From an uncultured Blautia sp. (lineage in GTDB: Bacteria > Bacillota > Clostridia > Lachnospirales > Lachnospiraceae): a stretch of DNA of 64,000 nucleotides. The stretch spans positions 1 to 64,000 of the forward strand of contig UQLX01000006.1 in NCBI GenBank assembly GCA_900541985.1, read 5' to 3'. The notes beneath the pieces are model-generated. The model did not search any database. It had not been told where the DNA came from and saw only the letters and a program-made list of their open reading frames with translations. This document shows, piece after piece, positions 1-9,025 of this stretch; positions within the stretch are counted from its first letter, which is position 1, and each line of letters opens with the position of its first letter. The translations under genes and the position numbers were made by a program.

Positions 1-100
1 CAAGGTACTATATGGAAGTCAGAGAGTTTTTACAAACTCTTTTGACCCCAACATCATGTAATAAGATTCTCAGGCATTACCGCCACATAAAAATGCCTGA

Positions 101-1561
101 ATACAGGATGAAAACAAGATCAGGGAGATCCTGAATCAGGAATTTGACCTTCCGGATGTAGTAGACCGGGCAAAATCAGATGCTTTTGAAAGGATACGAG
201 TTCAAGCAGAAACAGGAAAAAAAGATACGAAATTATTAAAAAGAAAAAGGTATAAAGCAGTTGCCAGGATAGGAACGTCACTTGGGTTTGCGGGAGATTA
301 TGAAAAATACGCTTCAAAACTGGAAGAACAGACGGAAGAAACAGGGGAAAGAAACACAGAGGACTCCAGGGCGAAAATAGACAGAGGAGACAGTATTTAC
401 AGTAAAACTTCAAACGGAGTTACGATAACCATGAATGAGGTTTACTGTAATGATACTGCCATGAATCTTGCTTTTACCATAGAATCAGAGAAGCCTTTTC
501 CCGATACGATGATAAATGAAAATAATGGGATTCCGCTTATTTACTTTGATGCTGGTACAGAAATTCCTTTAAGCTATAATCCTGATTTTAAACCAAATGA
601 TCCGTATCTGGACGGTCAGATGATTGACGATCATACCTATGCCGGAGTTCTGAGAATTGCTCTTGAGGAAACGAAACAGAATCTTGGCATATCAGAGCAG
701 TATTACGAAGATCAGGAAAAGTTCCTGAAGGAAAAGGGGGTGGATCAGGATGCACTGACGGAGAGAGAAATCAGTTTTGAGGAAGCTGCGGCTATTCTTG
801 GAATCCCGGAATTTACAGAAGAATATCTTTATGAAATAGGTATGCCCAATCCTGAGGATTATGAACTTATGGTGGAAATTCCAGAGAAATTTACAGTTGG
901 ATTGAAAATAAAATCCATTCACGGTTATCGTCCTGCAGATCAGGATACCACACCGGAAATGCCGGGAGAATTAAAAGAAGAATATAACGAGGCGTTAGCG
1001 GAAAAAGGGCTTGATATAAATAATTATGAGAGCTTTACAGAAGAGGAGAAAGAGTTTGTCCGTCAGCTTGATACAGAGATGCACAATAAATATATAGAGC
1101 TTTACCCGGAAATGGCTGAGATGGATAATGAGCATAATACCTGGACGCTGGAAGGAAACTGGGAATTTTCACTTCCGGTAAAAAAGAATCTGGAAGATAC
1201 GGTTACAAAAGAAATTAATCTTGTAGATGAAAATGGACATGGAGTTGTGTCAGTGACAAAAACACCTTTTGAGATTCAATTAAATGAAGTTACCGGAGGA
1301 GATTATATCTGTACGGTTCTGGATGAGGACGGAGAGCCGTTGTCTTATGGAAATCAGGGAGGTGACGGCAGGATATTTGCTGTAAAAGACAGGAATGTAT
1401 CAAAGATTTATGTTTATGTATGTGACTGGACCGAATATATGGATGAACTGAAAGGCTATTACTGGTCGGAAGATTACGAAGAAAAAAAGAAAGTAAAAAC
1501 ATATAAAGAATATCTGGATGAAAGAGCTGTTTTTCACACAGAAGTTGTATTTGAACAGTAA
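101..1561 (+). pseudogene. Decayed DUF4179-type anti-sigma-like protein
   Basis: The intact part (first in-frame ATG at 431, 376 codons) resembles the extracellular region of DUF4179 proteins, which usually sit behind ECF sigma factors as membrane-anchored regulators: a GVTITMNEVYC-like start, an EPFPDTM-like segment and a C-terminal WTLEGNWEFSLPV-like beta region. The same frame is open upstream from 101 and encodes the usual family N-terminus (KIREILNQEFDLPDVV), but it has no start codon. ATG 108 is one base out of frame, as if an A5 run had become A4 at 111-114. The expected transmembrane helix is also missing: the basic RYKAVARIG segment runs directly into GFAGDYEKY. Both defects suggest a pseudogene. 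An intact sigma partner is not in the window. The first 100 bases hold no gene I recognise. Confidence 0.6.
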
Positions 1562-1591
1562 AACAAATATACGGGATTCCGTAGAAAATAC

Positions 1592-1620
1592 TTGAAAGCC
1601 TCTCTTTTCTATAGTATGAT
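1592..1620 (+). promoter_or_regulatory. Sigma-A type promoter for the MATE gene
   Basis: TTGAAA at 1592-1597 and TATGAT at 1615-1620 are separated by 17 bp and lie about 60 bp upstream of the MATE start codon. Inferred from consensus only. Confidence 0.6.
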
Positions 1621-1681
1621 TTCCTCTGGTACGCTTAAGCGAAGATGAAAATTTCAAAAGAGAAAAGGGAGGGGGAATCTC

Positions 1682-3091
1682 ATGGAAATGACAGGAACAA
1701 AGACAGGTTTCTGGCGAAAATTTATAGGTGATAAGGCTTTTTATAAAATGGTCCTTGCCATAGCCATACCTATTATGATTCAGAATGGAATCACCAATTT
1801 TGTCAGTCTTCTGGATAACATTATGATCGGACGGATCGGAACAGAGCAGATGTCAGGCGCTGCGATTGTAAATCAGCTGATCTTTGTGTATAACCTTTGT
1901 ATGTTCGGAGGACTTGCAGGAGCGGGAATCTTTACGGCACAGTATTTTGGACAAAAAGATCACGAGGGTGTGCGGCAGACCTTCCGTTACAAATTCTGGA
2001 TGGCGGTAATTCTTACGGTTGCAACAGCTGTTGTATTTCTCACTGCCGGAGATTCACTGATACGGATCTACCTTCAGGGAGAAGGCAGCGCAGAGGAAAT
2101 TGCAGCAACTCTGAATTATGGGAAACAGTATCTTTATATTATGCTGATCGGACTCCCGCCTTTTATGCTGGGACAGGTATATTCCAGCACCTTAAGGGAA
2201 TGCGGAGAGACAGTTCTTCCTATGAAGGCAGGAGTAACGGCAGTTCTGGTAAATCTTGTTTTTAACTATCTTCTGATTTATGGAAAGCTTGGCTTTCCGC
2301 AGCTTGGAGTCAAAGGAGCTGCCATTGCTACAGTGATTTCCCGCTATGTAGAGGTGGCGATCATTTTAATCTGGGCAGCTCATAATAAACAAAAGCTTCC
2401 GTTCATAGAAGGTCTGTATCGAATTTTAAAGGTTCCGAAAAACCTGGCATGGAAAATATTTGTTAAGGGAACACCGCTGCTTCTGAATGAAACGATGTGG
2501 GCCTGCGGTGTGGCGATTCTTGCCCAGTGTTATTCTGTTCGCGGACTTAATGTTGTGGCAGCGCAGAATATTTCTAATACCATTAATAATGTATTCAATA
2601 TTGTATTTATTGCTCTGGGTGACTCTGTAGCAATTGTAGTAGGACAGCTGCTGGGGGCAGGTGATATGAAAAAGGCAAGAGATACCGATAATAAGATGAT
2701 CGCCTTTTCCGTATTCTGCTGTATTGGAGTTGCGGCTGTGCTTCTTGTTCTTGCTCCGCTTTTCCCGGAACTTTATAACACAAATCCTGAGGCAAAGAAG
2801 CTGGCCTGCCGGTTTATTATGATCAGTGCTCTGTTTATGCCGAATAATGCGTTTCTTCATGCTGCTTACTTTACACTTCGATCAGGAGGAAAAACAGTGA
2901 TCACGTTCCTTTTTGACAGTGTATTTATGTGGTGTGTCAGCGTAAGTATGGCATTTGTACTAAGTCGCTATACGGGATTATCTGTTGTGGCTATTTTTGC
3001 TTTTGTTCAGGCGGCAGATATCATAAAATCCATTATCGGTTTTATTCTGGTAAAGAAAGGCGTATGGCTGCAGAACTTTGTTTCTGAATAA
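1682..3091 (+). CDS. MATE family efflux transporter
   Basis: A 469-residue polytopic membrane protein of the MATE (multidrug and toxic compound extrusion) family, which exports cationic compounds by sodium or proton antiport. It has the expected two-lobed pattern of about twelve hydrophobic helices. Family-typical features include an early PIMIQNGITNFVSLLDNIMIG segment, giving helix 1 and its NMIGR-like loop, and a conserved GAAIATVISRYVEV stretch at the lobe boundary. The ATG at 1682 follows a purine-rich AGGGAGGGGG ribosome binding site. It has its own promoter and no functional partner next to it. The substrate cannot be predicted. A second MATE gene lies at 16.7 kb but the two are not close copies. 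Confidence 0.9.
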   Translation: MEMTGTKTGFWRKFIGDKAFYKMVLAIAIPIMIQNGITNFVSLLDNIMIGRIGTEQMSGAAIVNQLIFVYNLCMFGGLAGAGIFTAQYFGQKDHEGVRQTFRYKFWMAVILTVATAVVFLTAGDSLIRIYLQGEGSAEEIAATLNYGKQYLYIMLIGLPPFMLGQVYSSTLRECGETVLPMKAGVTAVLVNLVFNYLLIYGKLGFPQLGVKGAAIATVISRYVEVAIILIWAAHNKQKLPFIEGLYRILKVPKNLAWKIFVKGTPLLLNETMWACGVAILAQCYSVRGLNVVAAQNISNTINNVFNIVFIALGDSVAIVVGQLLGAGDMKKARDTDNKMIAFSVFCCIGVAAVLLVLAPLFPELYNTNPEAKKLACRFIMISALFMPNNAFLHAAYFTLRSGGKTVITFLFDSVFMWCVSVSMAFVLSRYTGLSVVAIFAFVQAADIIKSIIGFILVKKGVWLQNFVSE

Positions 3092-3150
3092 AAAGAGCGG
3101 GAATGAGATTTTTGTATCTATTTCGATAAGATATATTGGATTTTACATAG

Positions 3151-3180
3151 TTGGACTTTTTTGATAAATTCGCTTATAAT
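3151..3180 (+). promoter_or_regulatory. Promoter of the ROK regulator gene
   Basis: TTGGAC (3151-3156) and TATAAT (3175-3180) with 18 bp spacing, immediately upstream of a long inverted repeat. Transcription should start just before or inside that repeat. Confidence 0.65.
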
Positions 3181-3187
3181 TAAAGAA

Positions 3188-3225
3188 GGCAATTGTAAAA
3201 GTATAAAGCGACTTTTACAATTGCC
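3188..3225. promoter_or_regulatory. Perfect 14-bp inverted repeat, probable operator of the ROK gene
   Basis: GGCAATTGTAAAAG at 3188-3201 and its exact reverse complement at 3212-3225, with a 10-bp spacer. It lies 8 bp after the -10 hexamer and about 30 bp before the ROK start codon. This position would block transcription when a dimeric repressor binds, so autoregulation by the ROK protein is the simplest reading. There is no T-run after it, so it is not a terminator. Confidence 0.6.
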
Positions 3226-3254
3226 AGATTAAGAGAATAAGAAGAGGATAAGCG

Positions 3255-4421
3255 ATGAAAAAGGGAGTTGGAAAAAATCTTATTACTTCAAAACAGTACA
3301 ACAGAGGCTTGATTTTACAGCTGATTGCAACAGATGAAGCTACATCAAGAATCGAATTAGCCACGACTACAAAATTGACAAAGATGACCATTACCAATAT
3401 TATTTCAGAATATATAGAAAACGGAATTGTAGAGCAATGTGAGGAAAAGATCACGGAAGGATGTGGACGAAATCCGATACGTCTCCGGATTTCTGATAAA
3501 GCACCTAATGTGATAGGGCTGTATATTACACGAAATAAAATAGAGGCAGTTCTTTGTTCGCTTAGTTTGGAGATATTGAATCGTAAGGTGATTCCATTTC
3601 AGACTTTGAAAAAAGAAGAAGTGAGACAGTATTCTTATCGGGTAATTGATATGCTTCTGGAAGAGACAGATTCCAAAGTGCTGGGAATTGGTGTGGCAGT
3701 TATGGGACCTGTAGATATTAATAAAGGGATTATTCTTAATCCACCACATTTTTTTGGCATTGAAAATGTAAATATTACGCAATTTCTGGAAGAACGTTAT
3801 GGTCTTCCGATCGTTGTCGACCATGATCAGAACAGTGCAGCACAGGCAGAAGTGCTTTTTGGAGCAGGAAAAAATGTTCAGGATTTTATTTTTCTGGGAA
3901 TTACGCAGGGTATTGGATCCGGATTCGTAAGTGACGGCAAGGTGTTTCATAACAAAATGGGAATGGCATCAGAACTCGGGCATATCAGTATTGACCGTAA
4001 TGGCAAAAGATGTGTCTGTGGAAACAGAGGATGTCTGGAAATGTATGCCTGTGCAAATGTAATGGAAGAAAAGCTGTGTCGGGTAACCGGAGAGAAACAT
4101 ACATTTCAGGAATTCTGTAAAATGCGGAAACGCAGGGATGTAGATAAAGTAATGCGTGAGATGGTAGATGATATTGCAGTTGCGGTTGTCAGCGGAATCA
4201 ATATCCTTCATCCGCAGCTGGTTATTTTGGGAAATGAATGTATGGACTGGGATGATCAGTATGTATACCTTTTAGAAGAAAAAGTAAATAAAGAAAAATT
4301 TATTCAAAATTATGGCAGAGTTCCGATAAGGAAAGCATATTTTGGAAAAGACTCACAGCTGCTGGGAGCAGCTGCAAATGTGCTTTTTCAGATCTTCAGA
4401 GGAAAGCTGTTACTGTTTTAA
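3255..4421 (+). CDS. ROK family transcriptional repressor (NagC/XylR-like)
   Basis: A 388-residue protein with an N-terminal winged helix-turn-helix (about residues 15-65, ATSRIELATTTKLTKMTITN-like) and a ROK sugar-kinase-like domain. The ROK zinc site is clear: G242-H243, then C253-V-C255-G-N-R-G-C260-L-E. Proteins of this architecture are sugar-responsive repressors. The ATG at 3255 has a GAGG motif 8 bases upstream. It is transcribed on its own just ahead of the glycyl radical enzyme genes, so it probably senses a sugar or sugar phosphate of that pathway. Which operators it binds is not known. The 14-bp inverted repeat upstream of its own gene is the best candidate. Confidence 0.85.
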   Translation: MKKGVGKNLITSKQYNRGLILQLIATDEATSRIELATTTKLTKMTITNIISEYIENGIVEQCEEKITEGCGRNPIRLRISDKAPNVIGLYITRNKIEAVLCSLSLEILNRKVIPFQTLKKEEVRQYSYRVIDMLLEETDSKVLGIGVAVMGPVDINKGIILNPPHFFGIENVNITQFLEERYGLPIVVDHDQNSAAQAEVLFGAGKNVQDFIFLGITQGIGSGFVSDGKVFHNKMGMASELGHISIDRNGKRCVCGNRGCLEMYACANVMEEKLCRVTGEKHTFQEFCKMRKRRDVDKVMREMVDDIAVAVVSGINILHPQLVILGNECMDWDDQYVYLLEEKVNKEKFIQNYGRVPIRKAYFGKDSQLLGAAANVLFQIFRGKLLLF

Positions 4422-4491
4422 GCCATCTTTTTTAGGGGATTTTAACAGATTTTGGTTGTAAAATTTGTGAAAGAATCCATGAATGATAGAG

Positions 4492-4521
4492 TTGACAATT
4501 TATCAGTCTCTAGGGTATCAT
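4492..4521 (+). promoter_or_regulatory. Promoter for the activase/glycyl radical enzyme operon
   Basis: TTGACA (4492-4497) and TATCAT (4516-4521), 18 bp apart. The expected start of transcription is followed about 35 bp later by a dyad operator at 4561-4583. Confidence 0.6.
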
Positions 4522-4560
4522 GAAATTACAACAAATAGTAAATTCTTTTTATTAATTAAA

Positions 4561-4583
4561 TTGGTATTATATATTAATACCAA
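4561..4583. promoter_or_regulatory. Perfect dyad operator TTGGTATTA-N5-TAATACCAA
   Basis: Two 9-bp arms, exact reverse complements, with the spacer TATAT. It lies between the promoter at 4492-4521 and the activase start at 4597, so binding would act as a roadblock. A closely related dyad lies at 10560-10580 in front of the sugar transporter genes, so both units are probably controlled by the same regulator. The GntR/AraR-like protein encoded at 7950 is my preferred candidate, because the GT...AC half-site spacing suits GntR proteins. The ROK protein is the alternative. Confidence 0.65.
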
Positions 4584-4596
4584 TATGGAGGCGGAT

Positions 4597-5469
4597 ATGA
4601 AATTAAAGATATTTCAGAGAGGATTTAATTATTCTCAGGACGGACAGGGAAACCGTCTGATTCTTCATCTTCAGGGCTGTAATATGAAATGCCCCTGGTG
4701 CTCCAACCCTGAAGGAATGTCTCCGGATGGCGTTCTCTTTGTAGAAAAAGACTGGCTGAAAGAAAGCTGCTGTCCCAAAGGAGCAGTGAAAGAGGGAACC
4801 CTTGACCGTGATGTCTGTAAAAAATGTGAAGAATATTCCTGTATTCAGAATCGCAGACAAAGAGGAATCAGACTTTCCTACAAAGAATATGAGGTGGATG
4901 AGGTCGTAAAAGAGTGCAGATTGTCGAAGCCAATGTTTTTTGAAGGGGGAGGGGTGACCCTTACAGGCGGTGAGATCGCGATGCAGTTTGAGGCAGTAAA
5001 AGAACTTCTTCAAAAACTTGGAGAAGAAGGTATTCACAGAGCTATTGAAAGCAATGGAACTCATCCGAGAATGGAAGAACTGATCCCCTGCGTAGATCAG
5101 TGGATCATGGATGTGAAGCACTATGATAATGACATTCATAAAAGCTGGGTAGGAGTTTCAAATACCTGGACAATAAAAAATCTGGAAAAAGTGTCTGCAC
5201 AACATTCCAATGTTTTGATCAGAGTTCCCCTGATCCCCGGGTTCAATGATGACGTAAAAGATGCGGAAGGCTTTGCGAGATTATTTAAAGAACATATCAA
5301 GGGGGAACACACAAAAGTGGAATTCCTTGTTTATCATGAATTTGGAAAAGGAAAATGGGAGCAGTGTGGACTGGAATACAGGATGGAGCCAGGGCGGATT
5401 GCACAGGGAACAGTAGAATATTTTGAGAAAGTGCTTAAAGAACACGGGATTCACTGCACCCGTACATGA
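4597..5469 (+). CDS. Glycyl radical enzyme activating enzyme (radical SAM)
   Basis: A 290-residue radical SAM activase that would install the glycyl radical on the enzyme encoded next. The SAM-cluster cysteines are C28-x3-C32-x2-C35 in a GCNMKCPWC context. An auxiliary cysteine group follows (C58/C59, C74, C77, C82), so a ferredoxin-like insert with perhaps one extra cluster is likely; many activases carry eight cysteines here. The GGG-VTLTGGE motif of the family is present. The ATG at 4597 is preferred because GGAGG lies 7 bases upstream; the longer frame from 4483 would start inside the promoter. It precedes the glycyl radical enzyme by about 70 bp and is probably cotranscribed with it. Confidence 0.93.
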   Translation: MKLKIFQRGFNYSQDGQGNRLILHLQGCNMKCPWCSNPEGMSPDGVLFVEKDWLKESCCPKGAVKEGTLDRDVCKKCEEYSCIQNRRQRGIRLSYKEYEVDEVVKECRLSKPMFFEGGGVTLTGGEIAMQFEAVKELLQKLGEEGIHRAIESNGTHPRMEELIPCVDQWIMDVKHYDNDIHKSWVGVSNTWTIKNLEKVSAQHSNVLIRVPLIPGFNDDVKDAEGFARLFKEHIKGEHTKVEFLVYHEFGKGKWEQCGLEYRMEPGRIAQGTVEYFEKVLKEHGIHCTRT

Positions 5470-5540
5470 ATAAACGGGTACTAAAATTAACAATAAAAAG
5501 GTAACTGTATCATATGTCAGCTTATGAGGAGGAAATAAAA

Positions 5541-7940
5541 ATGAAGATTACAGAAATTTACAGCCCTCAGGAAATTACAGATCTGGCAAAAGACAGATTT
5601 CAGGAAGAAAGATTGCTGGATCATTTGGAAGGATGGTTTCTTGCAAGAGAAATTGCCATGAAGTGTGATAAGATCTACAAAGATGAACCGGATTGTATCC
5701 GAATTGCAAAGACTCAGGTAGAGATTATGAAAGAAATTCCTCTTACATTGGGGAATTATCATGTATTTGCAGGAACGCAGGATGATGCATTTGCCCGTTC
5801 CTATGCATTGATCAATCCATCTTTTACGGTAAACTCTTTTGCCGGATACTGTGATCCTACAGCAGTTTTTGGTGATATCGATCCAATCGGTGATATTACG
5901 GAAGAAAGAATTAAGCATGTAAAAGATTATTACGCAAAAAATGAATTTGCAAAAATTCTGACAGCGGCTTATAAGCCTGTTGAAAAATATACAAAAGAAG
6001 CAGTATTTTTTATAGAACAGGTTACAGGACATGTGATCCCGGATGTTCGTCATCTTCTTGAAAAAGGTGTTTTATATGTGAAAAAGGAGATTTCAGAGCA
6101 TCAGGAAGCAACGGATGATCTGAAGAAAAAAGAATATTATGAAGCAATGAAGATTACCATGGATGCTCTTCTTGTACTTGCAGACAGATATCGTACCATG
6201 GCAGCAGAGAAAGCAGCGAATAGCGAGGGAAAAGCCAGAGAACGGTTTTTATATATGGCAGAAACTCTTAAAAAAGTTCCGGCAGAAGGTGCTTCCGATC
6301 TGTATGAGGCAATCCAGTCTTTCCTTCTGATATGGCAGACTATGTGTCTGGAGCAGACTCCGAACCCATTTGCATTTTCAGTTGGAAATGCTGACAGAAT
6401 TTTTGAACCATACAGAGCAAAAGAAAACCCGGACAGAGATACGACAGCTGCACTTCTGAAACATATGCTGGTTTTCTTTAATGTGGCGGACAGAAGCTGG
6501 GCAATTTCTCAGAATCTGATCATTGGAGGAAGGGATATAGACGGTAATGATCTGACGAATTCCACATCCTATGCACTTTTTGACGCATACTTTGATATGA
6601 ATCTGCCGCAGCCGATTCTGTCTGTAAAACTTCACAAAAATACACCGGATAAACTTTATGAGGAAATGGGAAGATTCTTTTTCACCCCAGGCGTGCTTAC
6701 TCCGTCGCTATTTAATGATGATGCCCTGTTTGAAGTACTGGAGGCTCATGGTGCAGACAGAGAAGATCTTCCGGATTATTCTGTAGCAGGCTGTCAGGAA
6801 CCTCTGATAATGGGAAAAGACAATGGAAATACAACAAATAGCTGGCTGAATCTGCCAAAGGTTCTGGAGTTGGTGCTGCAGGGAGGCAAATCTGAGATTA
6901 CGGGGACTCAGATTGGAAAAACAAGGGAAGAACTTGGCTGCAGCAGTAATCTGGAGTTGCTTAAAAATATCAGAGAGGTGTTTTACAAAGAACTGGATTA
7001 TTATGTTGATGAAATGGTTCGATCAGCTAATAATGCATCCAGAGCAATTGGACTTTATCAGGTTCCGTTCCTGTCTGCAATGATGGGAGGAATCGAATCA
7101 GGAACTGACATGCGTGATACAAAGCAGCAGGGAACAAAATATAATGGAAGTGGATGTCTGATTCATGGTTTAAGTGTTCTGGCAGATTCATTCATTGCCA
7201 TTGATACTCTGCTCAGAGAAAGACCGGAAGATGCAGACAGAATGTTGAATGCATTAAAAGATAATTTTGAATATGATGAAGAGATGCATCAATATTTGCT
7301 GGAATGTGATAAATTTGGTAATAACATTAAAGAAGTTGACAAAGAGGCAAAAGAAATTGCGGAGAGAGTTTCAGCGATGATATCTTCCAAAAAAAATTAT
7401 CTGGGTAATTCTTTCAGACCAGACTATGCGACTCCGTCTACACATTTGATGTACGGATACTGGGTAGGGGCTACTCCTGACGGAAGAAAAGCCAGAGAAA
7501 TGTTAAATTATGGTGTGGATCCTCTTTACGGAGAGGCTTCCGGCGGACTGGGAATGAGAATGTTGTCGAACCGGCATCTGCCATTTAGAACTATGAATGG
7601 TGGATATGCGTCTCATTTTGGCATAAATCCTGGTTATTTTAAAAGCAGAACAATGGAAGAAAAGGGATTGGAATTTAAGACAAAAGTTTTTACTCCACTG
7701 TTTTTTAACACCTATGATGAAAAAGAAATCTCTCCATTTTATCTGTATGTTAATGTAACAACGCCGGAAATGCTTCTTAAAGTCCTGGAGAACCCCAAAA
7801 AATATGCACCGAGTGGTGTTTATATTGTAAGAATTCATGGAACATTCGTGAATTTTCTTGATCTTTCACCGGAAATTCAGGAGGATATCATCAAGAGGCT
7901 GGATCCGGATTCGACTGCATTAAGCAGTTCAGCAAATTAA
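5541..7940 (+). CDS. Glycyl radical enzyme of unassigned function
   Basis: A 799-residue member of the pyruvate formate-lyase-like glycyl radical superfamily. Both catalytic elements are visible: the thiyl-radical cysteine in A-G-C418-Q-E420-P (a C-x-E site as in glycyl radical eliminases) and the C-terminal radical loop V-R-I-H-G767-T-F. The loop is unusual, because most relatives have G-Y after R-V-x, and Gln between Cys and Glu is uncommon. The N-terminal half is divergent. I could not match it to choline, glycerol, hydroxyproline, isethionate or 4-hydroxyphenylacetate enzymes. The ATG at 5541 follows an AGGAGG site; an upstream ATG at 5514 lacks one. All neighbours are carbohydrate genes, which suggests a sugar or polyol derivative as substrate (inference). 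Confidence 0.9.
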   Translation: MKITEIYSPQEITDLAKDRFQEERLLDHLEGWFLAREIAMKCDKIYKDEPDCIRIAKTQVEIMKEIPLTLGNYHVFAGTQDDAFARSYALINPSFTVNSFAGYCDPTAVFGDIDPIGDITEERIKHVKDYYAKNEFAKILTAAYKPVEKYTKEAVFFIEQVTGHVIPDVRHLLEKGVLYVKKEISEHQEATDDLKKKEYYEAMKITMDALLVLADRYRTMAAEKAANSEGKARERFLYMAETLKKVPAEGASDLYEAIQSFLLIWQTMCLEQTPNPFAFSVGNADRIFEPYRAKENPDRDTTAALLKHMLVFFNVADRSWAISQNLIIGGRDIDGNDLTNSTSYALFDAYFDMNLPQPILSVKLHKNTPDKLYEEMGRFFFTPGVLTPSLFNDDALFEVLEAHGADREDLPDYSVAGCQEPLIMGKDNGNTTNSWLNLPKVLELVLQGGKSEITGTQIGKTREELGCSSNLELLKNIREVFYKELDYYVDEMVRSANNASRAIGLYQVPFLSAMMGGIESGTDMRDTKQQGTKYNGSGCLIHGLSVLADSFIAIDTLLRERPEDADRMLNALKDNFEYDEEMHQYLLECDKFGNNIKEVDKEAKEIAERVSAMISSKKNYLGNSFRPDYATPSTHLMYGYWVGATPDGRKAREMLNYGVDPLYGEASGGLGMRMLSNRHLPFRTMNGGYASHFGINPGYFKSRTMEEKGLEFKTKVFTPLFFNTYDEKEISPFYLYVNVTTPEMLLKVLENPKKYAPSGVYIVRIHGTFVNFLDLSPEIQEDIIKRLDPDSTALSSSAN

Positions 7941-7949
7941 GGGGGATTT

Positions 7950-8975
7950 ATGGAAGAAAAGAGCCTTTATCGTAATATCAAAACTCAGATATGCCGCATG
8001 ATATATAAGGATATTTATAAAGATGGAGAAAATATCCCACCGGAACGGAAACTTGCAGAAGATCTGGGAGTAAGCCGGGTTACTGTCCGCAAGGCTCTGA
8101 AACTTCTTGAGGAGGAACATATCATTGAACGTGTTCAGGGCAGTGGGACAAGAGTGGCTCTGGAATATGGTGCAAGAACAGGAAATATGGATATTATCAC
8201 GCTTGTTGCACCAGCTCAGAATACGTTTTTTTCACGCTTTGTCGATGCATTTCAGACAACAGCAGAAGCAATGGACTCCCTGGTGCTTTATAAGCAAAAA
8301 CCGTCGGGGATGTCTCTGGAAGAATGTCTGTTCAGAATTTATGAAAAGGATTTGCGCAATGTAGTGTTATGGCTTGAAGATATGGAGATCAGTTATGAAG
8401 CCTTACGAAAATTGCGTGGGTTAGGAATGAATATGGTTCTTTTTGACTCTGCAAGGAAAAATGATTATGCAGATGCGGTATGTCTGGATAACAGCGATGC
8501 CGTAGCTACGCTGATAAAGTATCTCAGAAAAGCCAATTGCCATACAATTGGCTTTGTAGGCTGGGATGATGAAACGGTTGGGAGCGTAAAGATCCGGGAA
8601 GAAGAATTTCTGAAATTATGTCCGGAAGGAACTGTAGTACGGATCCCACGAAAATATCACAATCATCTGGACAAACTGGAAGTTTCTGCAGTGAAAGAGT
8701 ATATGAGAAAAACAGAAAACTGTGATGGGATACTTTATGCGGTAGGAGAGCTTGCAGTTCCATTTGAGCGTATTGCGATTGAGAAAAGCAGCCGTCCAGT
8801 GGCTCTCATTGATGAAGCACCAGGGGTTATTGCAAAAGAAATATTTACAGTAGATCAGGATTTTCCGGGAATGTCAGAAAGGATTTTTGACTGCCTTAAG
8901 CAGCAAAATCAAAGGGCTGGTGTATGGAAGGCAGAATTGTATCAGGTAAAGGGTATACGGGTACATTCCGTATAA
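7950..8975 (+). CDS. GntR-type regulator with LacI-like sensor domain (AraR-like)
   Basis: A 341-residue regulator. Residues about 1-70 form a GntR winged helix (IPPERKLAEDLGVSRVTVRK, then an EHIIERVQGSGTRV wing). The rest has the periplasmic-binding-protein fold used by LacI/AraR sensors, with a CHTIGFVGWDD-like segment typical of the second lobe. AraR-like proteins repress sugar operons and are released by a free sugar. The start codon lies 9 bp after the glycyl radical enzyme stop with a GGGGG site between, so it belongs to that operon. It is a likely binder of the TTGGTA/TACCAA dyads at 4561 and 10560. Confidence 0.85.
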   Translation: MEEKSLYRNIKTQICRMIYKDIYKDGENIPPERKLAEDLGVSRVTVRKALKLLEEEHIIERVQGSGTRVALEYGARTGNMDIITLVAPAQNTFFSRFVDAFQTTAEAMDSLVLYKQKPSGMSLEECLFRIYEKDLRNVVLWLEDMEISYEALRKLRGLGMNMVLFDSARKNDYADAVCLDNSDAVATLIKYLRKANCHTIGFVGWDDETVGSVKIREEEFLKLCPEGTVVRIPRKYHNHLDKLEVSAVKEYMRKTENCDGILYAVGELAVPFERIAIEKSSRPVALIDEAPGVIAKEIFTVDQDFPGMSERIFDCLKQQNQRAGVWKAELYQVKGIRVHSV

Positions 8976-9025
8976 ATGAAAATATTGCTGTATTTTAACG
9001 GCAGTAAAAAGAAGGAGAAGTCATT

